Positions 40,596-50,013 of a stretch of 64,000 bases of DNA are shown here, in pieces. Every line of letters begins with the position of its first letter. The stretch's first letter is position 1. The position numbers and the translations under genes were made by a program. This DNA is from Acidiferrum sp963764675 (lineage in GTDB: Bacteria; Acidobacteriota; Terriglobia; Acidiferrales; UBA7541): positions 248,001 to 312,000 of the forward strand of contig CAVXTQ010000008.1 of assembly GCA_963764675.1 (NCBI GenBank). The letters are read 5' to 3'. Under the pieces are notes generated by a model, which searched no databases, was not told where the DNA came from, and saw only the letters and a program-made list of their open reading frames with translations.

Positions 40596-43418
40596 ATGAC
40601 CTCCCAACGCTCGCGCCAGATCGAGGAACTCTACGAGGCGGCCCGCGATCCGACCACGCGCGCCAAAGTGCTCGCCGCCGCTGACCCGGAGCTGCGCGGC
40701 GAAGTCGAGTCCCTGTTGGCCAGGGATTCATCGCAGATGGGGATTCCGAACCAGCCTGATGGGGTTGGTGTGGCTAGGCTTGCTGGCCCGCATTCCGCAG
40801 CGATGGCGATCACACCAGGCACTCAAATAGGACCTTACAAGATTGAAGGACCCCTGGGCGCTGGCGGCATGGGTGAAGTGTTCCGCGCCGTCGATACCAA
40901 ATTCAACCGGCCGGTGGCGATCAAGTTCCTGTCCGCGGGCCTGGCCGACGCCGCCGCCCGCCGTCGCTTCCAGCGAGAGGCACAAATGGCCTCCTCGCTC
41001 AACCACCCGCACATCCTGACTGTTTACGATGCAGGCGATTTCGAGGGACGGCAGTACCTAGTGACCGAGTTCGTGGACGGCGGGACACTCAAGACGTGGG
41101 CCAAACAGGAGAAGCGCACGTGGCGCCAGGTCGCGGAACTGCTGACCGGTGTGGCCGACGGACTGGCGACGGCCCACGCTGCCAAAATGCTGCACCGCGA
41201 TATCAAGCCTGCCAACATCCTGGTTGCGAAGAACGGCTATGCGAAACTGGCCGACTTTGGTTTGGCGAAGCTTCAAGAGCAAGTCGACCAGGACGAAACT
41301 CGCACTCTCACCGAGGGACGAACAAGTCCCGGAATGCTGATGGGAACCATCCCCTACATGTCTCCGGAACAAGCTTCAGGAGGGTCCGTCGATTCGCGAA
41401 GCGACATCTTCTCGTTCGGAATCGTGCTGTACGAAACCCTCGGCGGTGAGCGGCCTTTCACTGGCAACACCAACCTCGAGGTGCTGCAAAACGTCATCCA
41501 TTCCACACCCCGGCCCTTGCCACAAACCGTTCCTGCGGAGTTGCGGAGCATAGTGGAAAAGGCGCTGGAAAGCGACCCGGCGGACCGCTACCAGTCGATG
41601 CGGGAACTGGCAGTAGATCTGCGGAGGACGGTTCGGCAAAAAGTAGCAAATCAACCCGCTCCTGCGGTGGTTGTGACGAAGCGTTACGCCTGGTTACCAT
41701 GGACGCTGCTGGTGTTGCTGGTGGCGGGATTCGGTGTGTGGACCGTCTCCCACCGCCCCGGGCCGACGGCCCAGAACCCTCTCTCCAACGCACAATTCAC
41801 ACGGCTCACCGACTTCGAAGGAGCCAAAACGAACCCTGCCATCTCCCCGGATGGGAAATTCGTCGCTTTCATTTCCGACCGGGGCGGCACGTTCGACATC
41901 TGGCTGATTCAAGCCAACGGGGGGAGTCTCGCGAACCTTACCCAGGGTCGGATTGGAGATGCGCGTGGGCCCCTTCGCGCGATCGGTTTCTCCGGCGATG
42001 GATCGGAGGTGTGGAGCGCCGGAGCAGAAGGCAGGAGGCTCAGGCTGTGGCCGCTGATAGGCGGAGCGCCGCACAATTTTTTGGACGAACGCGCTGCTGA
42101 GGTTGCTTGGTCACCTGATGGCACCCGGTTGGTTTACCACACCTGGGAACCGGGCGACCCCACTTTTGTGGCCGATCACAACGGCGCCAATCCGCGCCAG
42201 ATCGTGAAAAACGAGCCTGGGTTGCACAATCACTATCAGTTCTGGTCGAAGGATGGGCGCTGGATCTACTTTGTGCGCGGTCGGCCAGCCACGCGTGAGA
42301 TGGACCTGTGGCGCATTTCGCCGGACGGGGGAGAACCGGAACAACTCACCCATGTCAACACCGATGTCGCGTACCCGACTCCGATCGATGAGCGGACGGT
42401 TCTGTTCGTTGCCCACAACGAAAACGGGGCCGGACCGTGGTTGTGGGCGTTCGATGCGGACACGCGAACTTCGTGCCGCGTGAGTTTGGGTTTGGAACAA
42501 TACACCGCTCTGGCAGCCCGGGCGGACGGCCGGGTTCTAGCCGCGAGCGTCGTGAACGCTCAGGTCGCCTTGTGGAGCGTTCCCATTACCAATCGCATCA
42601 TCGAAGAAAATGACGTCGAGGCCTTTCCGCTACCCGCCGGGCGCGCCCTGACGCCGCGCTTCGGAGGCGGATCCTTGTTCTACTTATCCTCGCGGGACGG
42701 GGCTGACGGACTGTGGAGCTATCGCGATGGGCAAGCGTTGGAGATCTGGAAGGGTTCGGAGGGCTCGCTCCAGTCGCCTGCGGCCGTCTCGGCGGACGGC
42801 AGCAGGGTTGCGTTTGCGCTAAGGCGGGCCGGGAAGCATCAGATGCACGTAATGGCCGCGGATGGAACGCAACTCCACTCCCTTTCGAGCGACATCGATG
42901 TTCGGGGCACGGCTTCCTGGTCTCCCGACGGCAAATGGATTGTCGCGGCCGGCAGCGACCGCAATGGAGCGGGTTTGTTCAAAATACCCGCCGACGGCGG
43001 CTCGCCGGCTCGGATAGCAACAGGACCGTTCTTGGATCCGGTGTGGTCTCCGCGCGGGGACCTGATCGTGTATGGCGGCACGCAGGTGTTCACGCTCATG
43101 CCGCTCCTCGGAGTGCATCCGGACGGCACGCCCGCGAAGTTGCCCGAAATCAACGTGCAGCGCGATGGTGAGCGTGCGCGGTTCCTGCCCGATGGCACGG
43201 GCCTCGTTTACATGCTTGGAAGTACGATGGCCGGGCAGGATTTCTGGGTGCTCGACCTTAGCACGATGCGCTCACGGCGTTTGACCCGGCTGAGCAATCC
43301 CGCGGGAATGAGGACCTTTGATATCACTCCCGATGGCAGCCGGATTGTATTCGACCGGTTGCGGGAAAATTCGGACATCCTGCTCATTGATCTTGCGGCG
43401 AAACAAGCTCGGCCGTAA
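40596..43418 (+). CDS. Ser/Thr protein kinase with TM segment and TolB/PD40 propeller (kinase 2)
   Basis: 940 residues. A helical N-terminal 85 residues (RQIEELYEAA...) is typical of acidobacterial kinases. The kinase domain is about 85-345: GAGGMGEVFRAVD, VAIKFL, HRDIKPANIL, DFGLAKL, GTIPYMSPEQASGG. One TM helix lies at about 365-385 (WLPWTLLVLLVAGFGVW), then about 550 residues of TolB/WD40-like PD40 repeats (ISPDGKFVAFISDRGGTFDIWL, WSPDG, SADGSR, SWSPDGKWIVAAGS). The kinase is cytoplasmic and the propeller outside, a membrane sensor architecture. Flanked by direct repeats. Confidence 0.92.
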   Translation: MTSQRSRQIEELYEAARDPTTRAKVLAAADPELRGEVESLLARDSSQMGIPNQPDGVGVARLAGPHSAAMAITPGTQIGPYKIEGPLGAGGMGEVFRAVDTKFNRPVAIKFLSAGLADAAARRRFQREAQMASSLNHPHILTVYDAGDFEGRQYLVTEFVDGGTLKTWAKQEKRTWRQVAELLTGVADGLATAHAAKMLHRDIKPANILVAKNGYAKLADFGLAKLQEQVDQDETRTLTEGRTSPGMLMGTIPYMSPEQASGGSVDSRSDIFSFGIVLYETLGGERPFTGNTNLEVLQNVIHSTPRPLPQTVPAELRSIVEKALESDPADRYQSMRELAVDLRRTVRQKVANQPAPAVVVTKRYAWLPWTLLVLLVAGFGVWTVSHRPGPTAQNPLSNAQFTRLTDFEGAKTNPAISPDGKFVAFISDRGGTFDIWLIQANGGSLANLTQGRIGDARGPLRAIGFSGDGSEVWSAGAEGRRLRLWPLIGGAPHNFLDERAAEVAWSPDGTRLVYHTWEPGDPTFVADHNGANPRQIVKNEPGLHNHYQFWSKDGRWIYFVRGRPATREMDLWRISPDGGEPEQLTHVNTDVAYPTPIDERTVLFVAHNENGAGPWLWAFDADTRTSCRVSLGLEQYTALAARADGRVLAASVVNAQVALWSVPITNRIIEENDVEAFPLPAGRALTPRFGGGSLFYLSSRDGADGLWSYRDGQALEIWKGSEGSLQSPAAVSADGSRVAFALRRAGKHQMHVMAADGTQLHSLSSDIDVRGTASWSPDGKWIVAAGSDRNGAGLFKIPADGGSPARIATGPFLDPVWSPRGDLIVYGGTQVFTLMPLLGVHPDGTPAKLPEINVQRDGERARFLPDGTGLVYMLGSTMAGQDFWVLDLSTMRSRRLTRLSNPAGMRTFDITPDGSRIVFDRLRENSDILLIDLAAKQARP

Positions 43419-43419
43419 T

Positions 43420-43491
43420 AGGTGGTAAAAAAGGAAACACGACGCAGGAGATAAACGCGTAGACGAGAAATTCCGGTGTCCAGCCGGGCAT
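43420..43491 (-). pseudogene. remnant of M50 protease gene (first 24 codons)
   Basis: Reads MPGWTPEFLVYAFISCVV on the minus strand against MPDWTPEFLVYAFISYVV in the intact gene at 40390. After about 20 codons the likeness ends at the kinase stop. A fragment left by the duplication; not functional. Confidence 0.8.
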
Positions 43492-43643
43492 CGCCGTACG
43501 AACCTAGAGGTTCCCGCCTTCATTTGCAAGCCAACGAAACTGCAGCTGGTGGGTCAATTTCGGACAACATGACTAGACGTCCAACTGACTACTACCTTCA
43601 GAAAAGGACTGCGGGCGCCGGAATAGGTTCCGCATAGCCGACA
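43420..43643. repeat. direct repeat flanking kinase 2, right copy
   Basis: Second copy of 40318-40510. It begins two bases behind the kinase stop. It contains an insertion of about 30 bases after the shared CTGCAG, then resumes the likeness (CCTTCAG...GGCGCCGG...GCCGACA). Confidence 0.8.
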
Positions 43644-43792
43644 AACCGGGAGTGATCGCATTGTGGCTCGAACTAAGAGGCTGAATTTGGCCACCCCCTT
43701 CGCCAAAGCCGCGCAATACTTCCAACTTGGATTAGTGGCCGCGGGTTGATTAACGGGCTTACCAGACAACCCTCAGACAACGCGGAGGAGTT

Positions 43793-45871
43793 TCAAGGTG
43801 CTTTGTTCGACGGCGTGTTGGCCGCGGCTGCAGCCTGGAACAAAACATACGCTTGAATCGCGCGCACTTGATCAGGTCTTAGCGCGTCATGGAAGGAGGG
43901 CATGCCGCGGGATTCGCGAGCGCCGCCCAGCACGATGGACTGAAATTGGTGATGTGTTTCCGCGGTGGCATAGCGCAGGTCAGGAATGCTGGAGCCTGAG
44001 ACACCGCCCGCTCCATGGCAGAAGAAGCAGTAGCGCCGGAATAAAATGCTTCCTTCGCGGATCGCAGCGGGGGTGGCGTTCATGTGGATCGCGGGTGACG
44101 GAGGCCCGGTATGTCCGAACGGCGGAACTTCCAGCTTTGCATTGGCGCCAAGGGAAAAAGTAAGGACGCGGCCGAAGCCCCGCTTGACCGGACCACTGCC
44201 CGGGGGATTGGCTAGCCCAGCAGCGCCGCCCCAGCCAACCATAAGGGTCACGTACTGAACGTCGTCGAGAAGATAAGTGACCGGAGGAGCCATAATGCCA
44301 GTGCCGGCGTCGAACTCCCAAAGTTTCTTGCCATCGGTGGCGCGATAGGCGCAGAGGATCCCGTCGGAGCGACCCTGAAAGACCAAGTTGCCCGCGGTCG
44401 CGAGAACCCCGCCGCTTTCGACGAGAGGTAGATCGGCGCGCCATGCCTCACGTTGCTCGACAGGATTCCAGGCAATCAGATGGCCGGTCATGGGCGGAGC
44501 AGCGAGTGCTTTTTGCCTGACTGGTCCATCGTAGGCGGCATCCTCACCGCGATTCCAAAGCGTGGGGTTCGATTTCCAGTTTTTGTCCGGGGCACTGAGG
44601 AAGACCGAGTTTTCTCTTGCCGGGACGTAGACCAGGCCGATGGCGGGATGAAACGCCATGGGATACCAGTTATGTGCACCACCAGGCGCTGGGGAAACAA
44701 GAACGGCCTTCCAGCCGTCGTGGGCGCTCGGCGATTCCTGTGGGCGTCCAGTTTTAGGATCAACACCAGTGGCCCAAGTGACGCTGTGGATGAACGGTTT
44801 TGCGGAGATGAACTGGCCGGTCTGGCGATCGAGCACGTAGAAGAATCCGTTCTTCGAGGCTTGCATAATGACCTTGCGGGTAGCGCCGCCGATCGGCAAA
44901 TCCGCGAGCATCAAAGGTTGCGTGGCGTCGTAGTCCCAGTTATCTCGGGGCGTTACCTGAAAGTGCCAAATCAGCTCACCGTCGGTTGCGCGGAGAGCCA
45001 AAATCGACGCGAGGTACAGGTTGTCGCCTCCGCCCGGGCTTCGCAGATCGCGGGACCACGCGATTCCGTTGCCCGTGCCGGTGTACACCAGATCAAGGTC
45101 GGGGTCGTAGACGATGGAGTCCCACGGCGTGCCTCCGCCGCCGGCAAGCCACCACTGGCCGTTCCAGGTTTTCGCGGCGGTTTCCAGTGCCTTGGACTCG
45201 AAACCGCGGACCGGATCACCCGGCACTGTGAATGTACGCCAGACAAGTTTTCCAGATTCGGCATCGTAGGCGGAAAGATAGCCCCGCACTCCAAACTCGG
45301 ACCCCGCGTTGCCGATGAGAACTTTTCCTTTAGCAATGCGGGGAGCGCCAGTAATCGCATACGGCTTGGATTGGTCAACCGTGAGTACATCCCACACTGG
45401 TTTGCCGGTCTTGGTGTCTAGCGCGATGAGCCGGCCATCCAGCGTGCCGAGATAGACTTTGCCGTCGTAGAGGGCGACTCCTCGATTGACAACGTCGCAG
45501 CAGATCGTGCGAGCGCGTGCACGAGGAACCTTGGGATCAAAGGTCCATAGAATTTCGCCAGTTTTTGCGTCCAGTGCGTACGCAACGCTCCACTCACCCG
45601 TTGTGTAAATCACGCCATTCGAGACAAGTGGTGTTGCTTCCAGTCCTCGCGTCGTGCCGAGTTCGCGATCCCAAAGCAGGCCGAGTTGGCCGATGTCTTG
45701 TTCGTTGATCTGGTTCAAAGGACTGAATTGTTGCTCGTAACTAGTCCCTCCGTGCATTGTCCAAACGGCCCCAGCGCCGACGGCCGTTGTGGGAGGCGAT
45801 TTCTTGCAGGCTCCTACGGAGAGGACCAGTGAGCCGACTAATAGCAGCGATACGCGAAAGGACATCTTCAT
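43793..45871 (-). CDS. PQQ-dependent dehydrogenase with C-terminal cytochrome c, lipoprotein
   Basis: About 692 residues from ATG 45871 (GGGAGA upstream). The lipobox ends VGAC. The 8-bladed quinoprotein propeller carries the vicinal disulfide (TICCD), GNAGSEFGVRGYLSAYDAESGK and WDYDATQPLML (catalytic Asp). A cytochrome c domain at the end has CFFCHGAGG and Met later (RGMPSF). This quinohaemoprotein oxidises alcohols or sugars outside the inner membrane and passes electrons to the haem. Substrate unknown; no pqq synthesis genes in the window. Single gene. Confidence 0.9.
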   Translation of the reverse strand: MKMSFRVSLLLVGSLVLSVGACKKSPPTTAVGAGAVWTMHGGTSYEQQFSPLNQINEQDIGQLGLLWDRELGTTRGLEATPLVSNGVIYTTGEWSVAYALDAKTGEILWTFDPKVPRARARTICCDVVNRGVALYDGKVYLGTLDGRLIALDTKTGKPVWDVLTVDQSKPYAITGAPRIAKGKVLIGNAGSEFGVRGYLSAYDAESGKLVWRTFTVPGDPVRGFESKALETAAKTWNGQWWLAGGGGTPWDSIVYDPDLDLVYTGTGNGIAWSRDLRSPGGGDNLYLASILALRATDGELIWHFQVTPRDNWDYDATQPLMLADLPIGGATRKVIMQASKNGFFYVLDRQTGQFISAKPFIHSVTWATGVDPKTGRPQESPSAHDGWKAVLVSPAPGGAHNWYPMAFHPAIGLVYVPARENSVFLSAPDKNWKSNPTLWNRGEDAAYDGPVRQKALAAPPMTGHLIAWNPVEQREAWRADLPLVESGGVLATAGNLVFQGRSDGILCAYRATDGKKLWEFDAGTGIMAPPVTYLLDDVQYVTLMVGWGGAAGLANPPGSGPVKRGFGRVLTFSLGANAKLEVPPFGHTGPPSPAIHMNATPAAIREGSILFRRYCFFCHGAGGVSGSSIPDLRYATAETHHQFQSIVLGGARESRGMPSFHDALRPDQVRAIQAYVLFQAAAAANTPSNKAP

Positions 45872-45969
45872 GAGATCTCCCGAAAAGCTCGATTCACTTC
45901 TTCTTACTTTCACCTACTCTCGCTCGCGAAGAGAAATTTATATGATTGGAAATCTAGCTGAGTTGGCTA

Positions 45970-46800
45970 TCACGGTGCGCGCCACGCGGCGGAATCTATG
46001 GCGCGATCGAGGGAAGTCTTTTCGGACGGGGTCAGGAGCCGCGTCGCGCCTTTGGCCAGATCGCCTAGCGCCAGCGGGCCGATGGCGACGCGGACCAGCC
46101 GCAGCACCTCGACGTTCAGCGCTTCCAGCATGCGGCGAATGTGGCGGTTCTTCCCTTCGTCGAGCACGATTTCCAGCCAGCTGTGGCGGTCTCCGCGGCG
46201 GAGGATCTCGGCGCGCTTGACGCGCAGTTCGTCGCTTTCGCTGCGAACGCCGGTTCGCAACGCGGCGAGCAGAGCATCATCCGCCAAGGCGGCGATCTGC
46301 ACGTGATAGGTCTTGTCCAGGTGCGTCGCGGGGGCAGTGATGCGCGCCGCCCACTCCGAGTCGTTCGTCGCTAGCAGCAGGCCCTCGCTGGCTTTGTCGA
46401 GGCGTCCGACGGGCGCGAGCCAGTTCGCGTCTTTGTCCAGAGCGCCAGGGCGCCCATCCAAGTAGTCGTATACGGTTTGCCGGCCTTTTTCGTCCGAGGC
46501 GGTGGTGACGACGCCGCGCGGCTTGTTCAGCATCAGATAGACTTTCGCCGCCGCTGCGATCCGCTGGCCGTCAACATCGATCGGGTCGCTCGCCAGGTGC
46601 ACCGACATCTCCGGGTCGCGGCGCACCGCGCCGTTTATCTTCACTCGCCCAGCGCGAATTAGTTCTTCGGCTTTCGAGCGGGAGCAGAAGCCCAGCTTCG
46701 ACAGCGCGCGCGCCAGACCAACCTTTCTGCCCTCCTCGCGTCGTTCTTTCTTTGGTTTGTGACGCTGCAAAAGAGAATGCTCCTGCGCCAGCCGGCGCAT
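45970..46800 (-). CDS. rRNA pseudouridine synthase (RsuA/RluB/RluE/RluF family)
   Basis: 276 residues. After a basic N-terminal 25 residues come an S4 RNA-binding domain (RALSKLGFCSRSKAEELIRAGRVKING) and the synthase domain, with LNKPRGVVTT and the catalytic motif VGRLDKASEGLLLATND (Asp). EGKNRHIRRMLEAL is the family C-terminal signature. It isomerises a uridine in 16S or 23S rRNA; the family does not let me name the site, though RluB-like is most frequent. Single gene. Confidence 0.92.
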   Translation of the reverse strand: MRRLAQEHSLLQRHKPKKERREEGRKVGLARALSKLGFCSRSKAEELIRAGRVKINGAVRRDPEMSVHLASDPIDVDGQRIAAAAKVYLMLNKPRGVVTTASDEKGRQTVYDYLDGRPGALDKDANWLAPVGRLDKASEGLLLATNDSEWAARITAPATHLDKTYHVQIAALADDALLAALRTGVRSESDELRVKRAEILRRGDRHSWLEIVLDEGKNRHIRRMLEALNVEVLRLVRVAIGPLALGDLAKGATRLLTPSEKTSLDRAIDSAAWRAP

Positions 46801-47150
46801 ACCGAGAGTATAAGCGCGACCGCGATCTCACGCGTCGGAGTCACCAAACCCGTAAACACTCTTGGATTGTCCTTCGAAGGTGGTTAGGAACGAATCAGGA
46901 TGGACGACAAGGGGAGGAGGGAGCGGCGTGTCCCAGCCCTACCGCTTCTTTTCTCGAAGCGTATCACGCCGCCCCTTCACTCTCTGTGCGAACTTTGTAG
47001 CCCGCACCCGCATACTCCCAGATATCCGCCGGCGCTTCCATACATCGAATACGGTAAGTACGCGCACAAATTCGTGTAGTCCTTGTCACGAATTGCGGTG
47101 CGATCTTTATAGCGAGAATTGCGACAATCGGTGCGCTGCAAACTGCCGCG
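46801..47150. other. gene-free stretch
   Basis: 350 bases between minus-strand genes; no RNA gene, repeat or credible frame recognised. Confidence 0.4.
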
Positions 47151-47477
47151 CTAGGCTGTCGCCGCCTTGGCGTACCCTTTTACCGCTCGCTCGATCCCCG
47201 GACCCGCGTCCGCCAGGTCTTGCGAATTCATCGCCGGCCGCACGGTAAGCTTGGCATTAAAGGCCAGGAACCACGGCTCCGCAATCGCGGGCAACTGCGA
47301 GGCTTCCTTCATGTCGAAGAAAATGTAGCCGGTTCGCTCGCCATTCTCTTCCGCGAAGTACGCCGCTTCAGGTTTTAGTTCATCCAAGATTCCCTTGATC
47401 GTACTGCCCAAGCGGCCGTCTCTTGCGGCCGCATTGCCAGCTTCCACGGGAATCGAGACTCTCAGCATCATACGCAT
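47151..47477 (-). CDS. small conserved hypothetical protein (DUF3303-like fold)
   Basis: 108 residues. MRMMLRVSIPVEAGNAAARDG then LKPEAAYFAEENGERTGYIFFDM and LPAIAEPWFLAFNAKLTVRPAMN. It looks like a ferredoxin-like alpha/beta-barrel dimer protein of the DUF3303/antibiotic-monooxygenase superfamily type, by fold pattern only. Function unknown. Divergent from the SDR gene at 47647. Confidence 0.62.
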   Translation of the reverse strand: MRMMLRVSIPVEAGNAAARDGRLGSTIKGILDELKPEAAYFAEENGERTGYIFFDMKEASQLPAIAEPWFLAFNAKLTVRPAMNSQDLADAGPGIERAVKGYAKAATA

Positions 47478-47646
47478 GTTAGATACCCTCCTTCAGACGC
47501 CGCGGAGTATACACCCGCAGCTCGTTCGGCGTGTCGCGCGGCGACCTCGAGCGGACCATTTCAGAACTTTCCCTTGCGACAGCGGATTTGGATCGGCAGA
47601 ATGACGCGGGAATTCACAATGGGGCGGCGGGGGGCTGCGCAGAGAC

Positions 47647-48336
47647 ATGAAAAACAAGGTCGTTCTGATCACCGGGGCAAAGGGTGGTTTGGGGTCGTTC
47701 GTCACACAGAGGTTTCTGGGTGAAGGCGCGACCGTGGCTGGCGTGTCTCTCCGTATTACCCAGCAAGATTTCCCTCAGCCCAATTTCACCGCACTTTCCG
47801 CGGACTTCACCAAGTCTGCGGCCGTTCGCGAGGCGGTGGAGTCGGTTGTCAAGCGCTTCGGCAATCTGGACGTGCTGGTGCACTTGCTGGGAGGCTTCGC
47901 GGGTGGCTCGACGGTTGCCGACACCGACGACGCCACCTGGGAGCAGATGCGGGACCTCAACCTGACTTCCGCGTTCTACGTTTTGCGCGCCGCGATACCA
48001 CACCTTCGCAAGTCGACGGCGGGGCGCATTATCGTCATCGGCAGCCTGGCGGCTACGGAGGCGCACGCGGGACTCGGGGCTTATGTGACGTTCAAGAGCG
48101 CGCTGGCCATGCTGGTCCGGACGGTTGCGCTGGAAAACAAAGACACGGCGCTGACGGCGAACGTGATCCTTCCGGGAACCATGGACACTCCGGCGAATCG
48201 CAAGTCCATGCCCGATGCTGATTTTTCCAAGTGGCTGCAGCCCAACGACGTTGCGGAGTTGGCACTGTGGCTCGCCGACGACAAGGCAGCGCAAATCACG
48301 GGAGCGGTGCTGCCCATCGACGGCCACTCCCTGTGA
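47647..48336 (+). CDS. short-chain dehydrogenase/reductase
   Basis: 229 residues. Cofactor motif TGAKGGLG (9-16), core strand VHLLGGF in place of NNAG, catalytic Ser in VIGSLAA and Y-x3-K in AYVTFK. The C terminus GAVLPIDG is typical. NAD(P)-dependent oxidoreductase of unknown substrate. It converges with the second SDR at 48375, 38 bases apart; they are not close relatives. Confidence 0.87.
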   Translation: MKNKVVLITGAKGGLGSFVTQRFLGEGATVAGVSLRITQQDFPQPNFTALSADFTKSAAVREAVESVVKRFGNLDVLVHLLGGFAGGSTVADTDDATWEQMRDLNLTSAFYVLRAAIPHLRKSTAGRIIVIGSLAATEAHAGLGAYVTFKSALAMLVRTVALENKDTALTANVILPGTMDTPANRKSMPDADFSKWLQPNDVAELALWLADDKAAQITGAVLPIDGHSL

Positions 48337-48374
48337 GGTTCCGTTCACCGCCGGTGAAATAAGAGGATGTCGGC

Positions 48375-49271
48375 TCAGCGCGTCGCGGCTGTGCTTCGCT
48401 GGACGAATGCGGTATCGGCCGCTATGCCGAAGCCTTCCAACAGGTGGGTTTGCGTTTGCTCGGAGAGCGCGTTGATCTCGTCCACGCCGAGGTTTGTGGG
48501 GCTGACGCGATACCGCAACTTCCTTTGCCCGGCGGGAGCTTCGACGATGCGCAGTACGGCGTCGGCGACATCCTGCGCATTTCCAGCCGCTGCCGTGAGC
48601 CGATCATTGATCTTGGCCAGTATCTGATTCGCGGCGCCGTACGTTTCCGTGCGGGCTTCGTCGGCAGCCGTTACCAGGTTGCCGAAAACGGCGGTCTGAT
48701 AGGTGCCCGGCTCAACGATCAACGATTCAATTCCCTGAGCGGCCAGTTCGTAGTGATAGGCTTCCGCGAGCGCCTCCAGCGCGAATTTGCTGGCACAGTA
48801 GAAGCCGAAGGATGGGATGACCAGTCGGCCGGCGCCGCTGCTGATGTGCAGGAGCAGGCCGCTCCGCTGGCGTCGCATATACGGGAGCACAGCACGGTTG
48901 ACGCGAACGGAGCCGAAAAAATTCGTGTCCATAAGCTTTTGCGCTTGTTCCATGGTGACGGCTTCCGCCAAACCGAGCAGGCCGTAGCCAGCGTTGTTGA
49001 TGGCCACGTCGATGCGGCCCGCTTGCTGCACCGCGGAGTGCATGGCCTGCTCCACGGACGCGTCACTGGTGACATCCAGCGCCAAGACATGCAGAGGGAG
49101 CGATTCCTTTTTGGCGAGGGCGCGAATCTCCGAGGCGTTTGCGGCGTTGCGTCCGTTGGGATCGCGCATGGTGGCAAAGGCGGTATGACCGTGGCGCGCC
49201 AGGGTCTCGGCGAACAACCTGCCGAACCCAGTGCTCGCTCCCGTGATGAGAACCACTTGTTTGGAATCCAT
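48375..49271 (-). CDS. short-chain dehydrogenase/reductase
   Basis: 298 residues. Cofactor motif TGASTGFG (10-17), NNAGYG (about 92-97), Ser in HISSGAGRL and Y-x3-K in YCASKFA. The longer C terminus fits the retinol/oxidoreductase-like classical group. The substrate is unknown. It is encoded 39 bases downstream of the SnoaL-like protein on the same strand, so the two are likely one transcript. Confidence 0.88.
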   Translation of the reverse strand: MDSKQVVLITGASTGFGRLFAETLARHGHTAFATMRDPNGRNAANASEIRALAKKESLPLHVLALDVTSDASVEQAMHSAVQQAGRIDVAINNAGYGLLGLAEAVTMEQAQKLMDTNFFGSVRVNRAVLPYMRRQRSGLLLHISSGAGRLVIPSFGFYCASKFALEALAEAYHYELAAQGIESLIVEPGTYQTAVFGNLVTAADEARTETYGAANQILAKINDRLTAAAGNAQDVADAVLRIVEAPAGQRKLRYRVSPTNLGVDEINALSEQTQTHLLEGFGIAADTAFVQRSTAATR

Positions 49272-49310
49272 GACGCCCCCTTGAGGAACAGCAATGCGAC
49301 TTAACGCGAA

Positions 49311-49781
49311 TCAGGACGGGGATAGGTCCGTATTGAACATGTCGAACAACACCTTCCACGAACCGTCCGTCTGCCTTTTCCACACGGTTAAATACTTTCC
49401 CTTGTCGGAGACAGGTTTTCCCGATGCGTCCTTGAAAGTCCATACGTATGTGCCGCTCGTGTAGCCCAGGTCGCCGGAACGAGCTACGCCGACTTTCTCC
49501 GGTTGCCATGCGAGCTTGAAGTCCGGGATCGCGAACGCGCTCGCAGTCAATTTCGTAATTGCTTCCTTTCCAGTCGCAACAGGAGCATTGGGCCATAGCA
49601 TGGAGCCTTGCTCGTCGCAGAACGCCACTGCCTTGCTGACATCTTTCGCCTCATACGTCTTCAGCCATCCCGCGTCAGCAGCGCGAATGTCATCGATTGC
49701 CTTGCCAGTTTGTGCGCGTGCTGCGCCTGCGCTTATAACCAGGAAAATCAACACTGCAACGATCCATTGGGCTGGCCTCAT
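49311..49781 (-). CDS. exported SnoaL/DUF4440-like protein
   Basis: 156 residues with a signal peptide (AQWIVAVLIFLVISAGAARAQ). The cone-shaped NTF2-like fold is indicated by DDIRAADAGWLKTYEAKDVSKAVAFCDEQGSMLWPNAP and the C-terminal GKYLTVWKRQTDGSWKVLFDMFNTD. Such proteins are ligand-binding or weak isomerases. It precedes the SDR gene by 39 bases; both would share a promoter. Confidence 0.82.
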   Translation of the reverse strand: MRPAQWIVAVLIFLVISAGAARAQTGKAIDDIRAADAGWLKTYEAKDVSKAVAFCDEQGSMLWPNAPVATGKEAITKLTASAFAIPDFKLAWQPEKVGVARSGDLGYTSGTYVWTFKDASGKPVSDKGKYLTVWKRQTDGSWKVLFDMFNTDLSPS

Positions 49782-50013
49782 CCAGACTTCTCCGCTCGCG
49801 ACGGCATTCCTACGTCGACGCGGGAGTCTATCACTTCTCGTTCCCTTCGCGTCTCGCTTCAGGTGAAAAGTGCCAGGCCACGAAATCAGAACCAGATGTG
49901 CCCTCCGGCACGGAGCCAGTGCCTGATAAGCGACTTATCGAGGAGTTGGCGAACTTTCGGATCAGACCGCAAGCCGGTCCTGGGCCAGGACCGACTCCTC
50001 CGACACACTAGAC

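Larger units (their letters stand above)
43419..43792. other. intergenic region with repeat copy and decayed sequence
   Basis: 374 bases. The first 225 are the right-hand repeat copy with a 24-codon M50 remnant. Inside lies an inserted stretch that begins TGGGTCAATTTCGG (43551-43564), and further on GAATTTGGCCACCCCC (43682-43697). Both look like insertion-sequence ends, but no transposase is seen. Confidence 0.45.

Noticed and set aside
43551..43700. Complete insertion sequence behind kinase 2
   Set aside because: IS-like ends are seen but no transposase frame or matching inverted pair, so at most a remnant.
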